From positions 1,004,327 through 1,068,326 of the forward strand of contig NZ_LMRT01000014.1 of the NCBI RefSeq assembly GCF_001426225.1: a DNA stretch of 64,000 nucleotides, in the 5' to 3' direction. The notes beneath the pieces were generated by a model, which worked only from the letters and a program-made list of their open reading frames with translations, had not been told where the DNA came from and did no database searches. Each line of letters begins with the position of its first letter. The first letter of the stretch is position 1. The DNA is from Allobosea sp. Leaf344 (lineage in GTDB: Bacteria > Pseudomonadota > Alphaproteobacteria > Rhizobiales > Beijerinckiaceae). This document shows, in pieces, positions 7,189 through 16,561 of the stretch. A program made the position numbers and the translations under genes.

Positions 7189-9021
7189 ATGCGTCCGACC
7201 CTTCGCAACCTGCTCCGCGGCGGGCTCTTGAGCTTCGCGGCGGCGGCCGGGCTCGTCCAGGCGGCTTCGGCCGCCGATTTCCAGCTCGACAATCTCCGCT
7301 TCGGCGTCGGCGGCGTCTCGGTGCTGGCTCCGCGGGTCGAGGTCAAGGGCGCGACGCTGGAGCGCGACGCCTTCCGCGCCGCTCTCGACGGTTCGAGCGG
7401 CGAGCCGGCCGTCGCGCGCATGACCAAGCTCGACGCCCGCGAAATCCTGGTCCCCGAGCTCGTCATCGAGCAGACTATCGGGCCGCAAAAGCAGGTGACG
7501 CGCTATTCCGGGCTGCGCCTGCAGGATATCGCGGGCGGCAAGGTCGCCCAGCTCGAGGCCGCCAGCGGCACCCTCGCCGCCACCGGCGCGCCGACCGGCA
7601 CGATGACCGGCACTTTCCGCGCCACCCGGATCGAGGCGCTCGACCTCAGGCACGCCGCCCGCGTTCTGACGGAAAGTGCCGCCCCCGGTGCGCAGGAGCC
7701 GATGCTGCCGGTGTTCGGCCGCTTCGAGCAGGATGGCTACGCGCTGGACATGGGCGCCGCCGGCAAGATCTCGCTCGGCAAGACCAGCGGCCGCGGCCTC
7801 TCGGCCAAGGTCGGCGAGCAGCCGCTGCACACGCTGTTCACGCGGCTGATGGAGCTGGCGGCCGAGCAGGAGAAGGCCGGCGCCTCGGCCAGGCCCGATC
7901 CGGAGAAGGCGGCGGAAGGGCGAAGCCTCGCCCTCGCCATGCTCTCGCTCTACGAATCGATCTCCTATGGCAGCGGCGAAAGCCGCGACCTCGCCATCGC
8001 CGTCACCGCCCCGCCCAAGCCCGGCGCGGCACCGGAGCCGGTCGAGATGAAGGTCGCGCGGATCGCCTATGGCGAGGCTGCGCCCGATCGGTCCGGCTTC
8101 GGCATCGAGGGCCTGTCCTTCGCCGGCGGCGGCGCGAAGGGCTCGATCGCCGTGATCAGCCATTCCGGCTTCTCCTTCGGCAATGTCCTCACCGAGCTGA
8201 AGGCGCTGCTGTCCCGCCCGGAGGCCGATCTCGCCCTGGAGACGCTGGACTATCGCCGCTTCATCCCGACGCTCGGCACGATCCGCCTGGCGGGGCTCTC
8301 GGTCACGGCGCCGCAGGAGGCGCGCAAGGGCCGGCCCGCGCTGCCGCCCATCACCATCGGGCTGGACCGGTTCGAGCTGAAGGCCGCCGAGCAGTTCAAC
8401 GGCGTCCCCACCAGCATCGCGCTCACGCTCGACGGGCTGAAGGCGCCGGTGGTCGAGGGGCCGAACAATCCCGCGGCGAAGGATCTGCTCGCCATGGGCT
8501 ACCGCATGCTCGACCTCTCGGCGAAGCTCGACCTCGCCTGGGACCAGCCCAGGAGCGAAATCGCGATCCGCAGCCTGTCGCTGGGCGGCGCCGGCATGGC
8601 CCGCTTCGAGGCCAAGGGCACGCTCGGCAACATCACCAAGGACCTCTTCGCCAGCGACGTCGCCCTCGCCCAGGTCGCGGCTCTGGGTGCGACCGTGCGC
8701 TCGCTGGACGCGACGCTGCAGAATCAGGGCCTGTTCGAGAAGCTTCTGGAGAACGAGGCGCGCAAGGCCGGCCGCAAGCCCGAGGATCTGCGGCGCGAAT
8801 ATGCGATGATCGCCAGCCTCGGCCTCTCGGCGATGCTCGGTCCCTCCGAGGCCGCCAAGACGCTGACCGCCGCGGTCGCCCGTTTCGTGGCGCGGCCGGG
8901 GACGCTGAACGTGCAGGCGCGGCCGAAATCCGCCGGCGGTCTCGGGCTGGCCGATGTCATCGCCCTGACCGACCCGACCGAGATCCTCGAGAAGATCGAT
9001 CTGCAGGCCAATGCCGAGTGA
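7189..9021 (+). CDS. large exported hypothetical protein
   Basis: A 610-residue protein with a Sec signal peptide (residues 1-29, ending ASAA). The rest has no membrane segment and is rich in short beta-like stretches with repeated small residues. Two parts resemble each other loosely: the early DNLRFGVGGVSV region and the middle FGIEGLSFAGGG region, both followed by a segment on a threonine-rich strand. The ATG has ACAGGAG 9 nt upstream. It overlaps the acetyltransferase start by 11 bp, so the two are probably translated together. I do not recognise the family; a periplasmic or outer-membrane-facing role is inferred from the signal peptide only. Confidence 0.75.
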   Translation: MRPTLRNLLRGGLLSFAAAAGLVQAASAADFQLDNLRFGVGGVSVLAPRVEVKGATLERDAFRAALDGSSGEPAVARMTKLDAREILVPELVIEQTIGPQKQVTRYSGLRLQDIAGGKVAQLEAASGTLAATGAPTGTMTGTFRATRIEALDLRHAARVLTESAAPGAQEPMLPVFGRFEQDGYALDMGAAGKISLGKTSGRGLSAKVGEQPLHTLFTRLMELAAEQEKAGASARPDPEKAAEGRSLALAMLSLYESISYGSGESRDLAIAVTAPPKPGAAPEPVEMKVARIAYGEAAPDRSGFGIEGLSFAGGGAKGSIAVISHSGFSFGNVLTELKALLSRPEADLALETLDYRRFIPTLGTIRLAGLSVTAPQEARKGRPALPPITIGLDRFELKAAEQFNGVPTSIALTLDGLKAPVVEGPNNPAAKDLLAMGYRMLDLSAKLDLAWDQPRSEIAIRSLSLGGAGMARFEAKGTLGNITKDLFASDVALAQVAALGATVRSLDATLQNQGLFEKLLENEARKAGRKPEDLRREYAMIASLGLSAMLGPSEAAKTLTAAVARFVARPGTLNVQARPKSAGGLGLADVIALTDPTEILEKIDLQANAE

Positions 9022-9742
9022 GGATGCCGGGGCGCTGCCGCCCGAGGACGCGGCCTGGCGCCCGCCCCGGCTCGCGGCCTGGTGGGCGGGGCTGCCCTCT
9101 CACGCTCGCAGCCTCTTGCGCAGGCGGCTCAACCCGGACAACCAGACGCGCCTGCACCTGGCGCATCTGCTCGCGCGCAGGCCCGGCCAGTTCCGCATCG
9201 GCGCCTATAGCTATGGCTGTCCGAAGGTGCGCTTTCCCGAAAGCGGCGCCAGGCTGACGATCGGCCGCTATGGCTCGATCGCCGACGGCGTCGAGATCCT
9301 GCTTGGCGGCAACCACCGGACGGATTGGGCGACGACCTATCCCTTCCCCGCTCTGCCGGGCCTGTGGCCCGAGGCGGCCGGCGTTCCCGGCAGCGAGACC
9401 GGCCGTGGCGACGTCGTCATCGGTCACGACGTCTGGTTGGGCTCGCAATGCATGGTGCTCTCGGGGGTCAGCATCGGCCATGGCGCCGTCGTGGCGGCGC
9501 GCGCCGTGGTGACGCGGGACGTGCCGCCCTATGCCATCGTCGGCGGCAATCCGGCGAGGCTGCTGCGGCTGCGCTTCGACGAGGCGCAGATCGCCGCGCT
9601 GCTGGCGAGCCGCTGGTGGCGGCTGCCGCGCGAGCGGCTGCTGCCTCTGCTGCCGCTGCTGATGTCGGACCGGATCGCCGAACTCGCCGCGCTGGCAGCG
9701 CCGGACGCGACGGGATCCTCCGAAATCGATGACGTAACGTAA
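9011..9742 (+). CDS. CatB-like hexapeptide O-acetyltransferase
   Basis: A 243-residue left-handed beta-helix acyltransferase of the xenobiotic/chloramphenicol acetyltransferase (CatB) type, which moves acetyl from acetyl-CoA to a hydroxyl group. The family signature is clear: the strand SYGCPKV, GGNHRTDWATTYPF with the likely catalytic histidine, then hexapeptide turns DVVIGHDVWLG, VLSGVSIGHGAVVAARAVVT and the YAIVGGNPARLLR end. Its neighbours are a methyltransferase, an acyltransferase and a glycosyltransferase, so the acceptor is probably a surface polysaccharide sugar rather than an antibiotic. Confidence 0.87.
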   Translation: MPSEDAGALPPEDAAWRPPRLAAWWAGLPSHARSLLRRRLNPDNQTRLHLAHLLARRPGQFRIGAYSYGCPKVRFPESGARLTIGRYGSIADGVEILLGGNHRTDWATTYPFPALPGLWPEAAGVPGSETGRGDVVIGHDVWLGSQCMVLSGVSIGHGAVVAARAVVTRDVPPYAIVGGNPARLLRLRFDEAQIAALLASRWWRLPRERLLPLLPLLMSDRIAELAALAAPDATGSSEIDDVT

Positions 9743-9819
9743 AATTCGGTTGTATTGTCGAGTGCGATCGACCATGGGAGCTTGCGCCTCGCGAAGGCGT
9801 CTCACCATGGCGTCGCCTC

Positions 9820-10650
9820 ATGCACCTCTCCGCCTATGACAAGGCCTGCGTCTTCCGGGCGGCCTATCTCGCCGCCCATGAGCAATCGGAGCTGACCGTA
9901 CTCGATGTCGGCTCGGCCATGGTCGAGGGGCAGGATCTCGCCAATCGCATGGCCATGGACAATCCGGCCTGGCGGATCATCGGGCTCGATATCGAGCCGG
10001 GGCGCAATGTCGATGTGGTGGTCGCCGACCCCTATGATTGGCGGGAGGTCGCGAGCGCATCGGTCGACGTCGTCACCTGCTCGGAGGTGTTCGAGCATGC
10101 GGAGTATTTCTGGATCACCATCCTCGAGATCGCCCGGGTGCTGAAGCCCAATGGCCTCGCCTTCATCACCTCCCCGGGCGGCGGGCCGCGCCACCGTTTC
10201 CCGGTCGATTGCTGGCGATTCTATGACGACGCCTTCCCGGCGCTGGCCCGCTATGCCGGGCTGAACCTGCTCGAAGCGCAGATGCAATGGGTGCCGGCCT
10301 ATCGCAAGGGGATCCAGTGGCGGGATTCCAGCGCCGTGATGCAGAAGCCGGAGCGGGACGCCGCGGGCACGCTGGAGGAGACGCTGCGCCAGAGCATCGG
10401 CAGGAGCCTGCGCGGCGCCAGGCCGGCGCTGGCGGAGCTGCAGGCGCTCCTGGCCTCACCGGCGCTGCCTGCAGCGGAGGGCGGCAGCAGCCCGCTTCGC
10501 CCGCAGGAGGGACAGAACGCCTTCGCCGCGCGCGAGGCGCAGCTGCTCGCCCAAGGCAGCTCGCTGCTGATCAAGACGCGGCTGGTGCTGCGGCAGCTCC
10601 GCGAGATCAGGCGCATCGTCGCGACGCCGCTGCGGGACCTGCATCTCTGA
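9820..10650 (+). CDS. class I SAM-dependent methyltransferase
   Basis: A 276-residue protein. Residues 24-130 form a Rossmann-type methyltransferase core: motif I is VLDVGSAMVEG (less glycine-rich than usual), motif II is the acidic GLDIEPG loop, and DVVTCSEVFEHAEYFW followed by VLKPNGLAFITSPGG form motifs IV and V. The FPVDCWRFYDDAF segment is common in glycan- and lipid-linked methyltransferases of this type. The C-terminal 100 residues are helical and not recognised. It follows the acetyltransferase by 78 bp. The substrate is unknown; a surface polysaccharide is inferred. Confidence 0.85.
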   Translation: MHLSAYDKACVFRAAYLAAHEQSELTVLDVGSAMVEGQDLANRMAMDNPAWRIIGLDIEPGRNVDVVVADPYDWREVASASVDVVTCSEVFEHAEYFWITILEIARVLKPNGLAFITSPGGGPRHRFPVDCWRFYDDAFPALARYAGLNLLEAQMQWVPAYRKGIQWRDSSAVMQKPERDAAGTLEETLRQSIGRSLRGARPALAELQALLASPALPAAEGGSSPLRPQEGQNAFAAREAQLLAQGSSLLIKTRLVLRQLREIRRIVATPLRDLHL

Positions 10651-10670
10651 CGGAAGGCGGCCAGGCCCGC

Positions 10671-11726
10671 TCAGGCGGCGGCGATCAGCCGTCGCTTGAG
10701 GCCGAGCGCGGGTTTTTCCACGAGATGCCAGGACAGCCAGGCGACCGCGACGGTGACGATCAGCGCCGGCCAGAACAGCATCAGCGCGCCGGCGGCGGGA
10801 AACAGGGCGTAGCTCGCCTGCTGGATCGGCCAGCCATAGAGATAGACGCCATAGGACAGATCGGCCGAGGGCTCGCTGCGCCAGCGCGTCAGCAGCGGAT
10901 CGAGGGCGAGGACCAGGACGCCCCAGGCCGTGGCGAGGTAGAGGGCGGGCTTGTAGAGCGGCGTCGGCGACAGCAGGACGAGCGCCAGGAGGACCAGTGC
11001 GAGCCCCGGCAGGGAGAGCCGCACGCGCTCCCGGAACAGATAGATCAGCCCGCCGGCCAGGAAGATCAGCGGCAGGCGCAGCGCGGTCTCGACCCCCTTC
11101 GGCCCCTCCGGCGCCACGACCTCGCGTGCCACGGCCGCGACCAGCAGCAGCCCGCCCGCCGCGAGCGCCAGCCTGGGCCGAGCCATCAGCCCGATCAGCC
11201 CGCCGACCAGCACGCCGAGATAGCACAGCGTCTCGTATTTCAGCGTCCAGACCGTGCCCATCGGAAAGGGCAGCGGGTTCCTGTCGAAGACGCCGGGCAG
11301 CGCCGAGGCGCTCTTGAAGGTGGTCAGCGTGCCGGTGATGAAGCGTCGCAGCTGCGGATCGGCGAGATAGGCGCCGAGATCGAGGCGCGTCAGCGCCGCG
11401 CCGAGGCCGAGCGCCACGACCAGCGTCGCCGCGATCAGCCCGGGCGCGATCCGCAGCGTGCGGGCGACGAGATAGTCGCGCCAGCCGCGGCGGTCATAGC
11501 TCATCGTCACGAGAAAGCCGGAGATCGCGAAGAAGCCGTTGACCGCATGCTCGCCTAGCGTGAAGCCGGTGCTCTGCGCCCAGGGCTCGTCCTCGACGCG
11601 CCCGGTGGCGACGCTGAAGGCGTGGGAGACGACGACGGCGAGCGCCAGGACGAGCCGCAGCAGGCCGAAATGATTATGTGGCCCGGTGAGGGCCTGCGCC
11701 ACGCTGGCGCCACGCAATCGCGTCAC
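10671..11726 (-). CDS. membrane acyltransferase, OafA/YrhL type
   Basis: A 351-residue integral membrane protein with about ten hydrophobic segments and the acyltransferase 3 signature: N-terminal FGLLRLVLALAVVVSHAF with the essential histidine, then EHAVNGFFAISGFLVTMSY and a later VWTLKYETLCY motif. Such enzymes acetylate or otherwise acylate surface sugars from the cytoplasmic side. Its start overlaps the end of the glycosyltransferase gene by 4 bp, so the two are translationally coupled. No SGNH domain is fused. Confidence 0.9.
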   Translation of the reverse strand: MTRLRGASVAQALTGPHNHFGLLRLVLALAVVVSHAFSVATGRVEDEPWAQSTGFTLGEHAVNGFFAISGFLVTMSYDRRGWRDYLVARTLRIAPGLIAATLVVALGLGAALTRLDLGAYLADPQLRRFITGTLTTFKSASALPGVFDRNPLPFPMGTVWTLKYETLCYLGVLVGGLIGLMARPRLALAAGGLLLVAAVAREVVAPEGPKGVETALRLPLIFLAGGLIYLFRERVRLSLPGLALVLLALVLLSPTPLYKPALYLATAWGVLVLALDPLLTRWRSEPSADLSYGVYLYGWPIQQASYALFPAAGALMLFWPALIVTVAVAWLSWHLVEKPALGLKRRLIAAA

Positions 11727-12613
11727 GGCAGACCCTCCAGCCCTTCGCGGGCGAGGGCCGAGCGGCCCCGCATCCAGGCCAGCGCCCCGGCCGCCGAGCC
11801 GGCATGGGCCGCCATCTTCTCGCGCTGCAGGAGCAGCCCGTAGCCGGCCGCCTTGGCGAGGTTGGCGAGGATCCGCGCCGGTGACGGATGCGGCAGCCCG
11901 TATTTGCGGGCGACATAGCCCTCCGACCAGGCGAGGTGCCAGCGCGCCTTGAAGCGCCGCGCCGGCGAGGGTGCGGAGGAGCGGCCCCGCATGTGCAGGG
12001 CCACCGCGTCATGGACATGCACCAGGCTATGGCCGGCATCGCGCAGGCGGCGGCAGAGATCGTCATCCTCGTAGAACAGGAAGATCCGCGGATCGAAGCC
12101 GCCGATCCGCAGGAAGGGCTCGCGCCGCACCAGCAGACAGGCGCCGGAGAGAAAGGGCAGGCAGGCATCGCCCTCGGGCATCGCGTCGCCGCGCCCGCGG
12201 TTGAGATGCTCCGGCGAGAGCAGCGAGCGCATCGGCAGGAACAGCCGCCCCGAGGGCTCGACGATGCGCGGCGCCAGCAGCGCGGCCTCGGGATAGCGCG
12301 CGGCGGCGTCCAGCAGCGCCGCGACCATCCCGGGCTGGACCTCGCAATCCGGGTTCAGGATCAGCACGAATTCCGTGTCGCAGGCCGCGACGCCCCGGTT
12401 GTTGGCCCGCCCATAGCCTTCATTGCAATCGTTGCGCAGCAGGGTCGCGCCATGCGCGGTCGCGATCGCGCAGCTCTCGTCCCGGCTGGCATTGTCGACG
12501 ACGATGGCCGGCACGCTGTCGCGCGCCAGCGCATCCAGACAGGCGGGCAGCACGGCTGCACTGTCGTAGCTGACGATGACGGCTGAGACCCTGTCGGGCG
12601 GCGGCTGGAGCAT
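11723..12613 (-). CDS. family 2 glycosyltransferase
   Basis: A 296-residue GT-A fold glycosyltransferase (GT2, rhamnosyltransferase-like). The N-terminal VSAVIVSYDSAAVLPACLDAL binds nucleotide sugar, VVDNAS carries the first aspartate, and ILNPDCEV is the DxD-like metal site. LFYEDDDLCRRL is the acceptor-side ED motif. The last 60 residues carry a short hydrophobic stretch that may touch the membrane. It overlaps the acyltransferase by 4 bp. Together they probably build and decorate an extracellular polysaccharide or O-antigen; the sugar is not known. Confidence 0.9.
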   Translation of the reverse strand: MLQPPPDRVSAVIVSYDSAAVLPACLDALARDSVPAIVVDNASRDESCAIATAHGATLLRNDCNEGYGRANNRGVAACDTEFVLILNPDCEVQPGMVAALLDAAARYPEAALLAPRIVEPSGRLFLPMRSLLSPEHLNRGRGDAMPEGDACLPFLSGACLLVRREPFLRIGGFDPRIFLFYEDDDLCRRLRDAGHSLVHVHDAVALHMRGRSSAPSPARRFKARWHLAWSEGYVARKYGLPHPSPARILANLAKAAGYGLLLQREKMAAHAGSAAGALAWMRGRSALAREGLEGLP

Positions 12614-12689
12614 CTGCGTTTTCTGTCCGTCCGTGCTCGCGGCAGCAAGCGGAATCCGTTCGGCCGCCGCGAAAACCCCTGCGGATGCG

Positions 12690-12995
12690 TCAGCGCCCCG
12701 CCAGCCTCGCCAGCTCCTGCTGCACCCTCGCCCGCTCGCCGGCCCCGCAGGCTCTGGGCGCGCGATAGGCGCTCACGGCGTAGCTGCGCGAGGCCGCTTG
12801 GAACCTCGCCCGCTCGCCGCGCTCCATCTGCGCGACGATGCCGCCGCGATCGACCCGCAGGCCGCAGTCATAGCCGCGCGAGGCCTGGGCGGCCGCGAAT
12901 TCCGGCGTCCCGGGCGGAGGCATCGGTGCCGACACGCAGCCCGGCAGGACGAGCAGCGACAGAGCCGCCGCACCGAGCCCCGCAAGCCGCCGCAT
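12690..12995 (-). CDS. small putative lipoprotein
   Basis: A 101-residue protein with a signal peptide ending in the lipobox LPGC (cysteine near residue 19), followed by a proline-rich linker and a charged region with two more cysteines that may pair. The ATG at 12995 is preferred over a GTG at 13004. It starts just after the stop of the neighbouring lipoprotein gene, so the pair is probably coupled and lies downstream of aspS. I do not recognise a family. Confidence 0.65.
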   Translation of the reverse strand: MRRLAGLGAAALSLLVLPGCVSAPMPPPGTPEFAAAQASRGYDCGLRVDRGGIVAQMERGERARFQAASRSYAVSAYRAPRACGAGERARVQQELARLAGR

Positions 12996-13008
12996 CGCCG
13001 CCACAGGC

Positions 13009-13380
13009 TCAGAGCCCGTCGAAACGTCCGGCGCGCACGGCCGACATCTTCTCGCCGATCGCGACGCGCTCCTCGGACGTGCAGCGCTCCGGCCTTATCC
13101 CCTGGTTGATCGTCTGCGCCTCGGAGACGGTGACATAGGTCGAGCGCGCGCTGGCGATCTGCTCGGCCGTCGCGCCCCGCGCCTCCTCCGCCTGGAGGAA
13201 GCGGGTCAGCGTGTCACGCTTCGGCGCCCCGGCCTTGCAGGCGATGGAGCGGGAGACAAGCGTCGCCAGCTCCGTCGCACGCTGCGCGCTCGGATTGGCG
13301 GCACCGACGCAGGCCGAGAGCGGCAGGGCCAGCAGGCAGGCGAGCGCGATCGGGCGCGCCGTGATGCGGTGACGGATCAT
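13009..13380 (-). CDS. small putative lipoprotein
   Basis: A 123-residue protein with a signal peptide and lipobox LSAC (cysteine at about residue 24). The mature part is helical and charged, with two further cysteines at about residues 48 and 100. It starts 4 nt after the aspS stop and ends just before a second lipoprotein gene, so an aspS-lipoprotein-lipoprotein transcript is likely. The family is not recognised; a role in the envelope is inferred from the lipobox. Confidence 0.7.
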   Translation of the reverse strand: MIRHRITARPIALACLLALPLSACVGAANPSAQRATELATLVSRSIACKAGAPKRDTLTRFLQAEEARGATAEQIASARSTYVTVSEAQTINQGIRPERCTSEERVAIGEKMSAVRAGRFDGL

Positions 13381-13384
13381 GCGC

Positions 13385-15166
13385 TCAGTTCTTCTCGGGC
13401 AGGTTGAGGCGGATATGCAGGTCGCGCAGCTGCCGCGGCCCGACCTCGGACGGCGCGCCCATCAGCAGATCGACAGCCTGCTGGTTCATCGGGAACAGGG
13501 CGACCTCGCGCAGATTGGTGGCGCCGGCGAGCAGCATGATGATGCGGTCGACGCCGGCGGCCATGCCGCCATGGGGCGGCGCGCCATATTGGAAGGCGCG
13601 GTACATGCCGCCGAAGCGCTCGATCACCGTCTCCTCGCCATAGCCGGCGATCTCGAAGGCCTTGACCATCGCCTCCGGCCGGTGATTGCGGATGCCGCCC
13701 GAGGCCAGCTCATAGCCATTGCAGGCGATGTCGTACTGGAAGGCCTTGATCGCCAGCGGCTCCTGCGTCTGCAACGCTTCGAGCCCGCCCTGCGGCATGG
13801 AGAAGGGGTTATGCGAGAAATCGACCCGCTTCTCCTCCTCATTATACTCGTACATCGGGAAATCGACGATCCAGGCGAAGGCGAAGGCGTTTTCGTCGAT
13901 CAGCCCGAGCTCCGAGCCGACCTTGTTGCGGGCGGCCCCGGCGAATTTGTAGAATTTATCGGGATTGCCGGCGGCGAAGAAGCAGGCATCGCCGCCCTTC
14001 AGCCCCATCTGGGCGATGATCGCGGCGACGCGCTCGGGCCCGATATTATTGGCGATCGGCCCCTGCCCCTCCCCATCCTCCTTGACCATGAGATAGCCCA
14101 GCCCGGGCTGGCCCTCGCCCTGCGCCCAGGAGTTCATCCGGTCGCAGAAGGCGCGGGAGCCGCCCGCCGGCGCGGGGATCGCCCAGACGCGGTTCTTCTC
14201 GTCCTCGAGGATGCGGGCGAAGACCTTGAAGCCGGAGCCGCGGAAATGCTCCGAAACGTCCTGCATCTCGAGCGGGTTGCGCAGGTCGGGCTTGTCGGAA
14301 CCGTATTTGCGGATCGCCTCGGCATAGGGAATGCGCGGCCAGTTCCGGGTAACGCTCTTGCCGTTGCCGAATTCCTCGAACACGCCGGCGATCACCGGCT
14401 CCATCGTCCGGAACACATCCTCCTGCTCGACGAAGCTCATCTCGACGTCGAGCTGGTAGAACTCGCCCGGCAGCCGGTCGGCGCGCGGATCCTCGTCGCG
14501 GAAACAGGGCGCGATCTGGAAATAGCGGTCGAAGCCGGCCATCATCAGCAACTGCTTGTACTGCTGCGGCGCCTGGGGCAGCGCGTAGAACTTGCCGGGA
14601 TGCAGCCGGCTCGGCACCAGGAAGTCGCGCGCGCCCTCCGGCGAGGAGGCGGTCAGGATCGGCGTCTGGAACTCGGAAAAGCCGGAATTCTTCATGCGGT
14701 TGCGCAGGGAATCGATCACCTTGCCGCGCAGCATGATGTTGTTGTGCAGCTTCTCGCGGCGCAGATCGAGGAAGCGGTATTTCAGCCGCGTATCCTCGGG
14801 ATAGTCGAGATCCCCGAAGACGGGCAGCGGCAGCTCGCCCGCAGCGCCCAGCACCTCGATCGCCGTCGCGAAGACCTCGACCGCGCCGGTCGGGAGATTG
14901 GCGTTCTCCGTGCCGGCGAGCCGCGCCTTCACCTTGCCGTCGATCCGCACGACCCATTCCGAGCGCAGGGTCTCGGCTTCCGAAAAGGCCGGCGAATCCG
15001 GATCGATCACCACCTGGGTCATGCCGTAATGATCGCGCAGGTCGATGAACAGCACGCCGCCATGGTCGCGGATGCGGTGGCACCAGCCGGAGAGCCGGAC
15101 GGTGGCGCCGATGTCGCTTTCGCGCAGCGCGCCGCAGGTGTGGGATCGATAGCGATGCAGGGTCAC
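13385..15166 (-). CDS. aspS: aspartate--tRNA ligase
   Basis: A 593-residue class II aminoacyl-tRNA synthetase of the bacterial type that charges tRNA with aspartate. The N-terminal OB fold (residues 1-105) contains [20 protein letters not shown]. Motif 2 is [11 protein letters not shown], followed by [15 protein letters not shown] insertion domain lies between about residues 290 and 420, and motif 3 is [11 protein letters not shown]. The GTG at 15166 gives the family start ([11 protein letters not shown]). Alphaproteobacterial AspRS is often non-discriminating and works with GatCAB, which is not visible here. A hairpin lies in the leader. Confidence 0.95.
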   Translation of the reverse strand: MTLHRYRSHTCGALRESDIGATVRLSGWCHRIRDHGGVLFIDLRDHYGMTQVVIDPDSPAFSEAETLRSEWVVRIDGKVKARLAGTENANLPTGAVEVFATAIEVLGAAGELPLPVFGDLDYPEDTRLKYRFLDLRREKLHNNIMLRGKVIDSLRNRMKNSGFSEFQTPILTASSPEGARDFLVPSRLHPGKFYALPQAPQQYKQLLMMAGFDRYFQIAPCFRDEDPRADRLPGEFYQLDVEMSFVEQEDVFRTMEPVIAGVFEEFGNGKSVTRNWPRIPYAEAIRKYGSDKPDLRNPLEMQDVSEHFRGSGFKVFARILEDEKNRVWAIPAPAGGSRAFCDRMNSWAQGEGQPGLGYLMVKEDGEGQGPIANNIGPERVAAIIAQMGLKGGDACFFAAGNPDKFYKFAGAARNKVGSELGLIDENAFAFAWIVDFPMYEYNEEEKRVDFSHNPFSMPQGGLEALQTQEPLAIKAFQYDIACNGYELASGGIRNHRPEAMVKAFEIAGYGEETVIERFGGMYRAFQYGAPPHGGMAAGVDRIIMLLAGATNLREVALFPMNQQAVDLLMGAPSEVGPRQLRDLHIRLNLPEKN

Positions 15167-15185
15167 GGGAACCGTCTCTTTTTCG

Positions 15186-15221
15186 AAAAACGCCGAGCGG
15201 CCGGCTTGCGGCCGGCCTCTC
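15186..15221 (-). promoter_or_regulatory. hairpin followed by a T-run in the aspS leader
   Basis: Read on the minus strand, GGCCGGC and GCCGGCC (15217-15211 and 15205-15199) form a 7-bp stem with a 5-nt loop, extended by three more pairs after a mismatch. Eight nt later comes TTTTT (15190-15186), about 20 nt before the start codon. It resembles an attenuator, but no leader peptide or T-box was found. Confidence 0.3.
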
Positions 15222-15351
15222 CGAGCGTCCGTTAGCACACTCAGCCGGGCGGCTTGTCAAGGATGGAGAGCATCATGGGCAACGCTGCGCGCAAACCAGA
15301 CCTGCCATGGCGGACTCGACGCGCGGCCCCCTCCTCCGTTAAGCCCGTTTC

Positions 15352-16491
15352 ATGAGCCTCATCACCACCACCCAGGATCTCGCCGACGCGTGCGCGCGCC
15401 TCGCGACCCATCCCTTCGTCACCGTGGACACCGAGTTCCTGCGGGAGACGACCTATTACCCCAAGCTATGCCTGATCCAGCTCGCCTCCCCCGACGAGGC
15501 CGTGCTGGTGGACCCGCTCTCGCCCGATCTCGAACTGTCGCCCTTCATGGCGCTGATGGCCGATCCCGCGGTGGTGAAAGTCTTCCACGCCGCGCGCCAG
15601 GATCTCGAGATCATCTGGATCATCGGCAGGATCATCCCGACGCCGCTCTTCGACACGCAGGTCGCCGCCATGGTCTGCGGCTATGGCGATTCGGTCGGCT
15701 ACGAGCAGCTCGCCAATGATCTCGCCAAGGCGCGGATCGACAAATCCTCGCGCTTCACCGATTGGGCGCGCCGCCCGCTGACCGATGCGCAGCTGGTCTA
15801 TGCCGAGTCGGACGTCACCCATCTCCGCGACATCTACCTCGCCCTCGCCGCCGATCTCGCCCAGACCGGGCGGGCGAGCTGGGTCGCCGAAGAGATGGCC
15901 GTGCTCAATTCGCCCGCCACCTACGAGGTCAAGCCGGAGAATGCCTGGCTCAGGCTGAAGGGCCGGGTCCGCAAGCAGAAGGAGCTGGCGCTGCTGATGG
16001 AGCTGGCGGCCTGGCGCGAGCGCGAGGCGCAGAGCCGCGACGTGCCGCGCCAGCGCGTGCTCAAGGACGATGCGCTGATGGATATCGTGCAGCGCGGGCC
16101 GCGCTCGGCCGAGGCGCTGGGCGAGCTGCGCTCGGTCCCCAACGGCTTCGAGCGCTCGCGGGCGGGCGGCGAGGTGCTGGCGGCGATCGAGCGTGGGTTC
16201 GCGCTGGATCCCAAGAGCCTGCCGGCGCTGGAGCGCGACCGCGGGCGCGGCGGCAATGGCGCGGTGCTCGACCTTCTGAAGGTGCTGCTCAAGGCCGTGG
16301 CCGATGCCGAGCGCGTGGCGCCGAAGATCATCGCCTCGACCGACGATCTCGAAGCGATCGCCGCCGATGACGACGCCGACGTGCCGGCGCTGCAGGGCTG
16401 GCGCCGCGGCGTCTTCGGCGAAAAGGCGCTCGCTCTGAAGAACGGCCAGCTCGGCCTGCGCATCGTCCGCGGCCGCGTCACCGTCGGCTGA
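15352..16491 (+). CDS. rnd: ribonuclease D
   Basis: A 379-residue 3'-to-5' exoribonuclease acting on tRNA and other stable RNA ends. The DEDD exonuclease domain fills residues 1-190: exo I is VDTEF, exo II lies around [13 protein letters not shown], and exo III is [17 protein letters not shown]-type helical domains follow (about 210-290 and to the end). The ATG matches the family N-terminus. It is divergent from aspS across 185 bp. Length is typical of alphaproteobacterial RNase D. Confidence 0.94.
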   Translation: MSLITTTQDLADACARLATHPFVTVDTEFLRETTYYPKLCLIQLASPDEAVLVDPLSPDLELSPFMALMADPAVVKVFHAARQDLEIIWIIGRIIPTPLFDTQVAAMVCGYGDSVGYEQLANDLAKARIDKSSRFTDWARRPLTDAQLVYAESDVTHLRDIYLALAADLAQTGRASWVAEEMAVLNSPATYEVKPENAWLRLKGRVRKQKELALLMELAAWREREAQSRDVPRQRVLKDDALMDIVQRGPRSAEALGELRSVPNGFERSRAGGEVLAAIERGFALDPKSLPALERDRGRGGNGAVLDLLKVLLKAVADAERVAPKIIASTDDLEAIAADDDADVPALQGWRRGVFGEKALALKNGQLGLRIVRGRVTVG

Positions 16492-16561
16492 GCGCCCTCC
16501 CGCCGCATTGGCGACCGGGAAGGCCGGCGGGGCTGCGCGAGCCCTCGCCCCGCGGGAACGG

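Noticed and set aside
9011-9742. Chloramphenicol resistance gene.
   Set aside because: The hexapeptide enzyme is CatB-like in fold only and lies in a glycan-modification setting, so antibiotic resistance is not supported.
13379-15235. A 618-codon open frame antisense to aspS, and similar long antisense frames at 41578-44274, 45383-48298, 20948-23371 and 59379-61454.
   Set aside because: They lie exactly opposite strongly conserved genes and encode histidine-, arginine- and glutamine-rich sequences without domains, the usual effect of high GC content.
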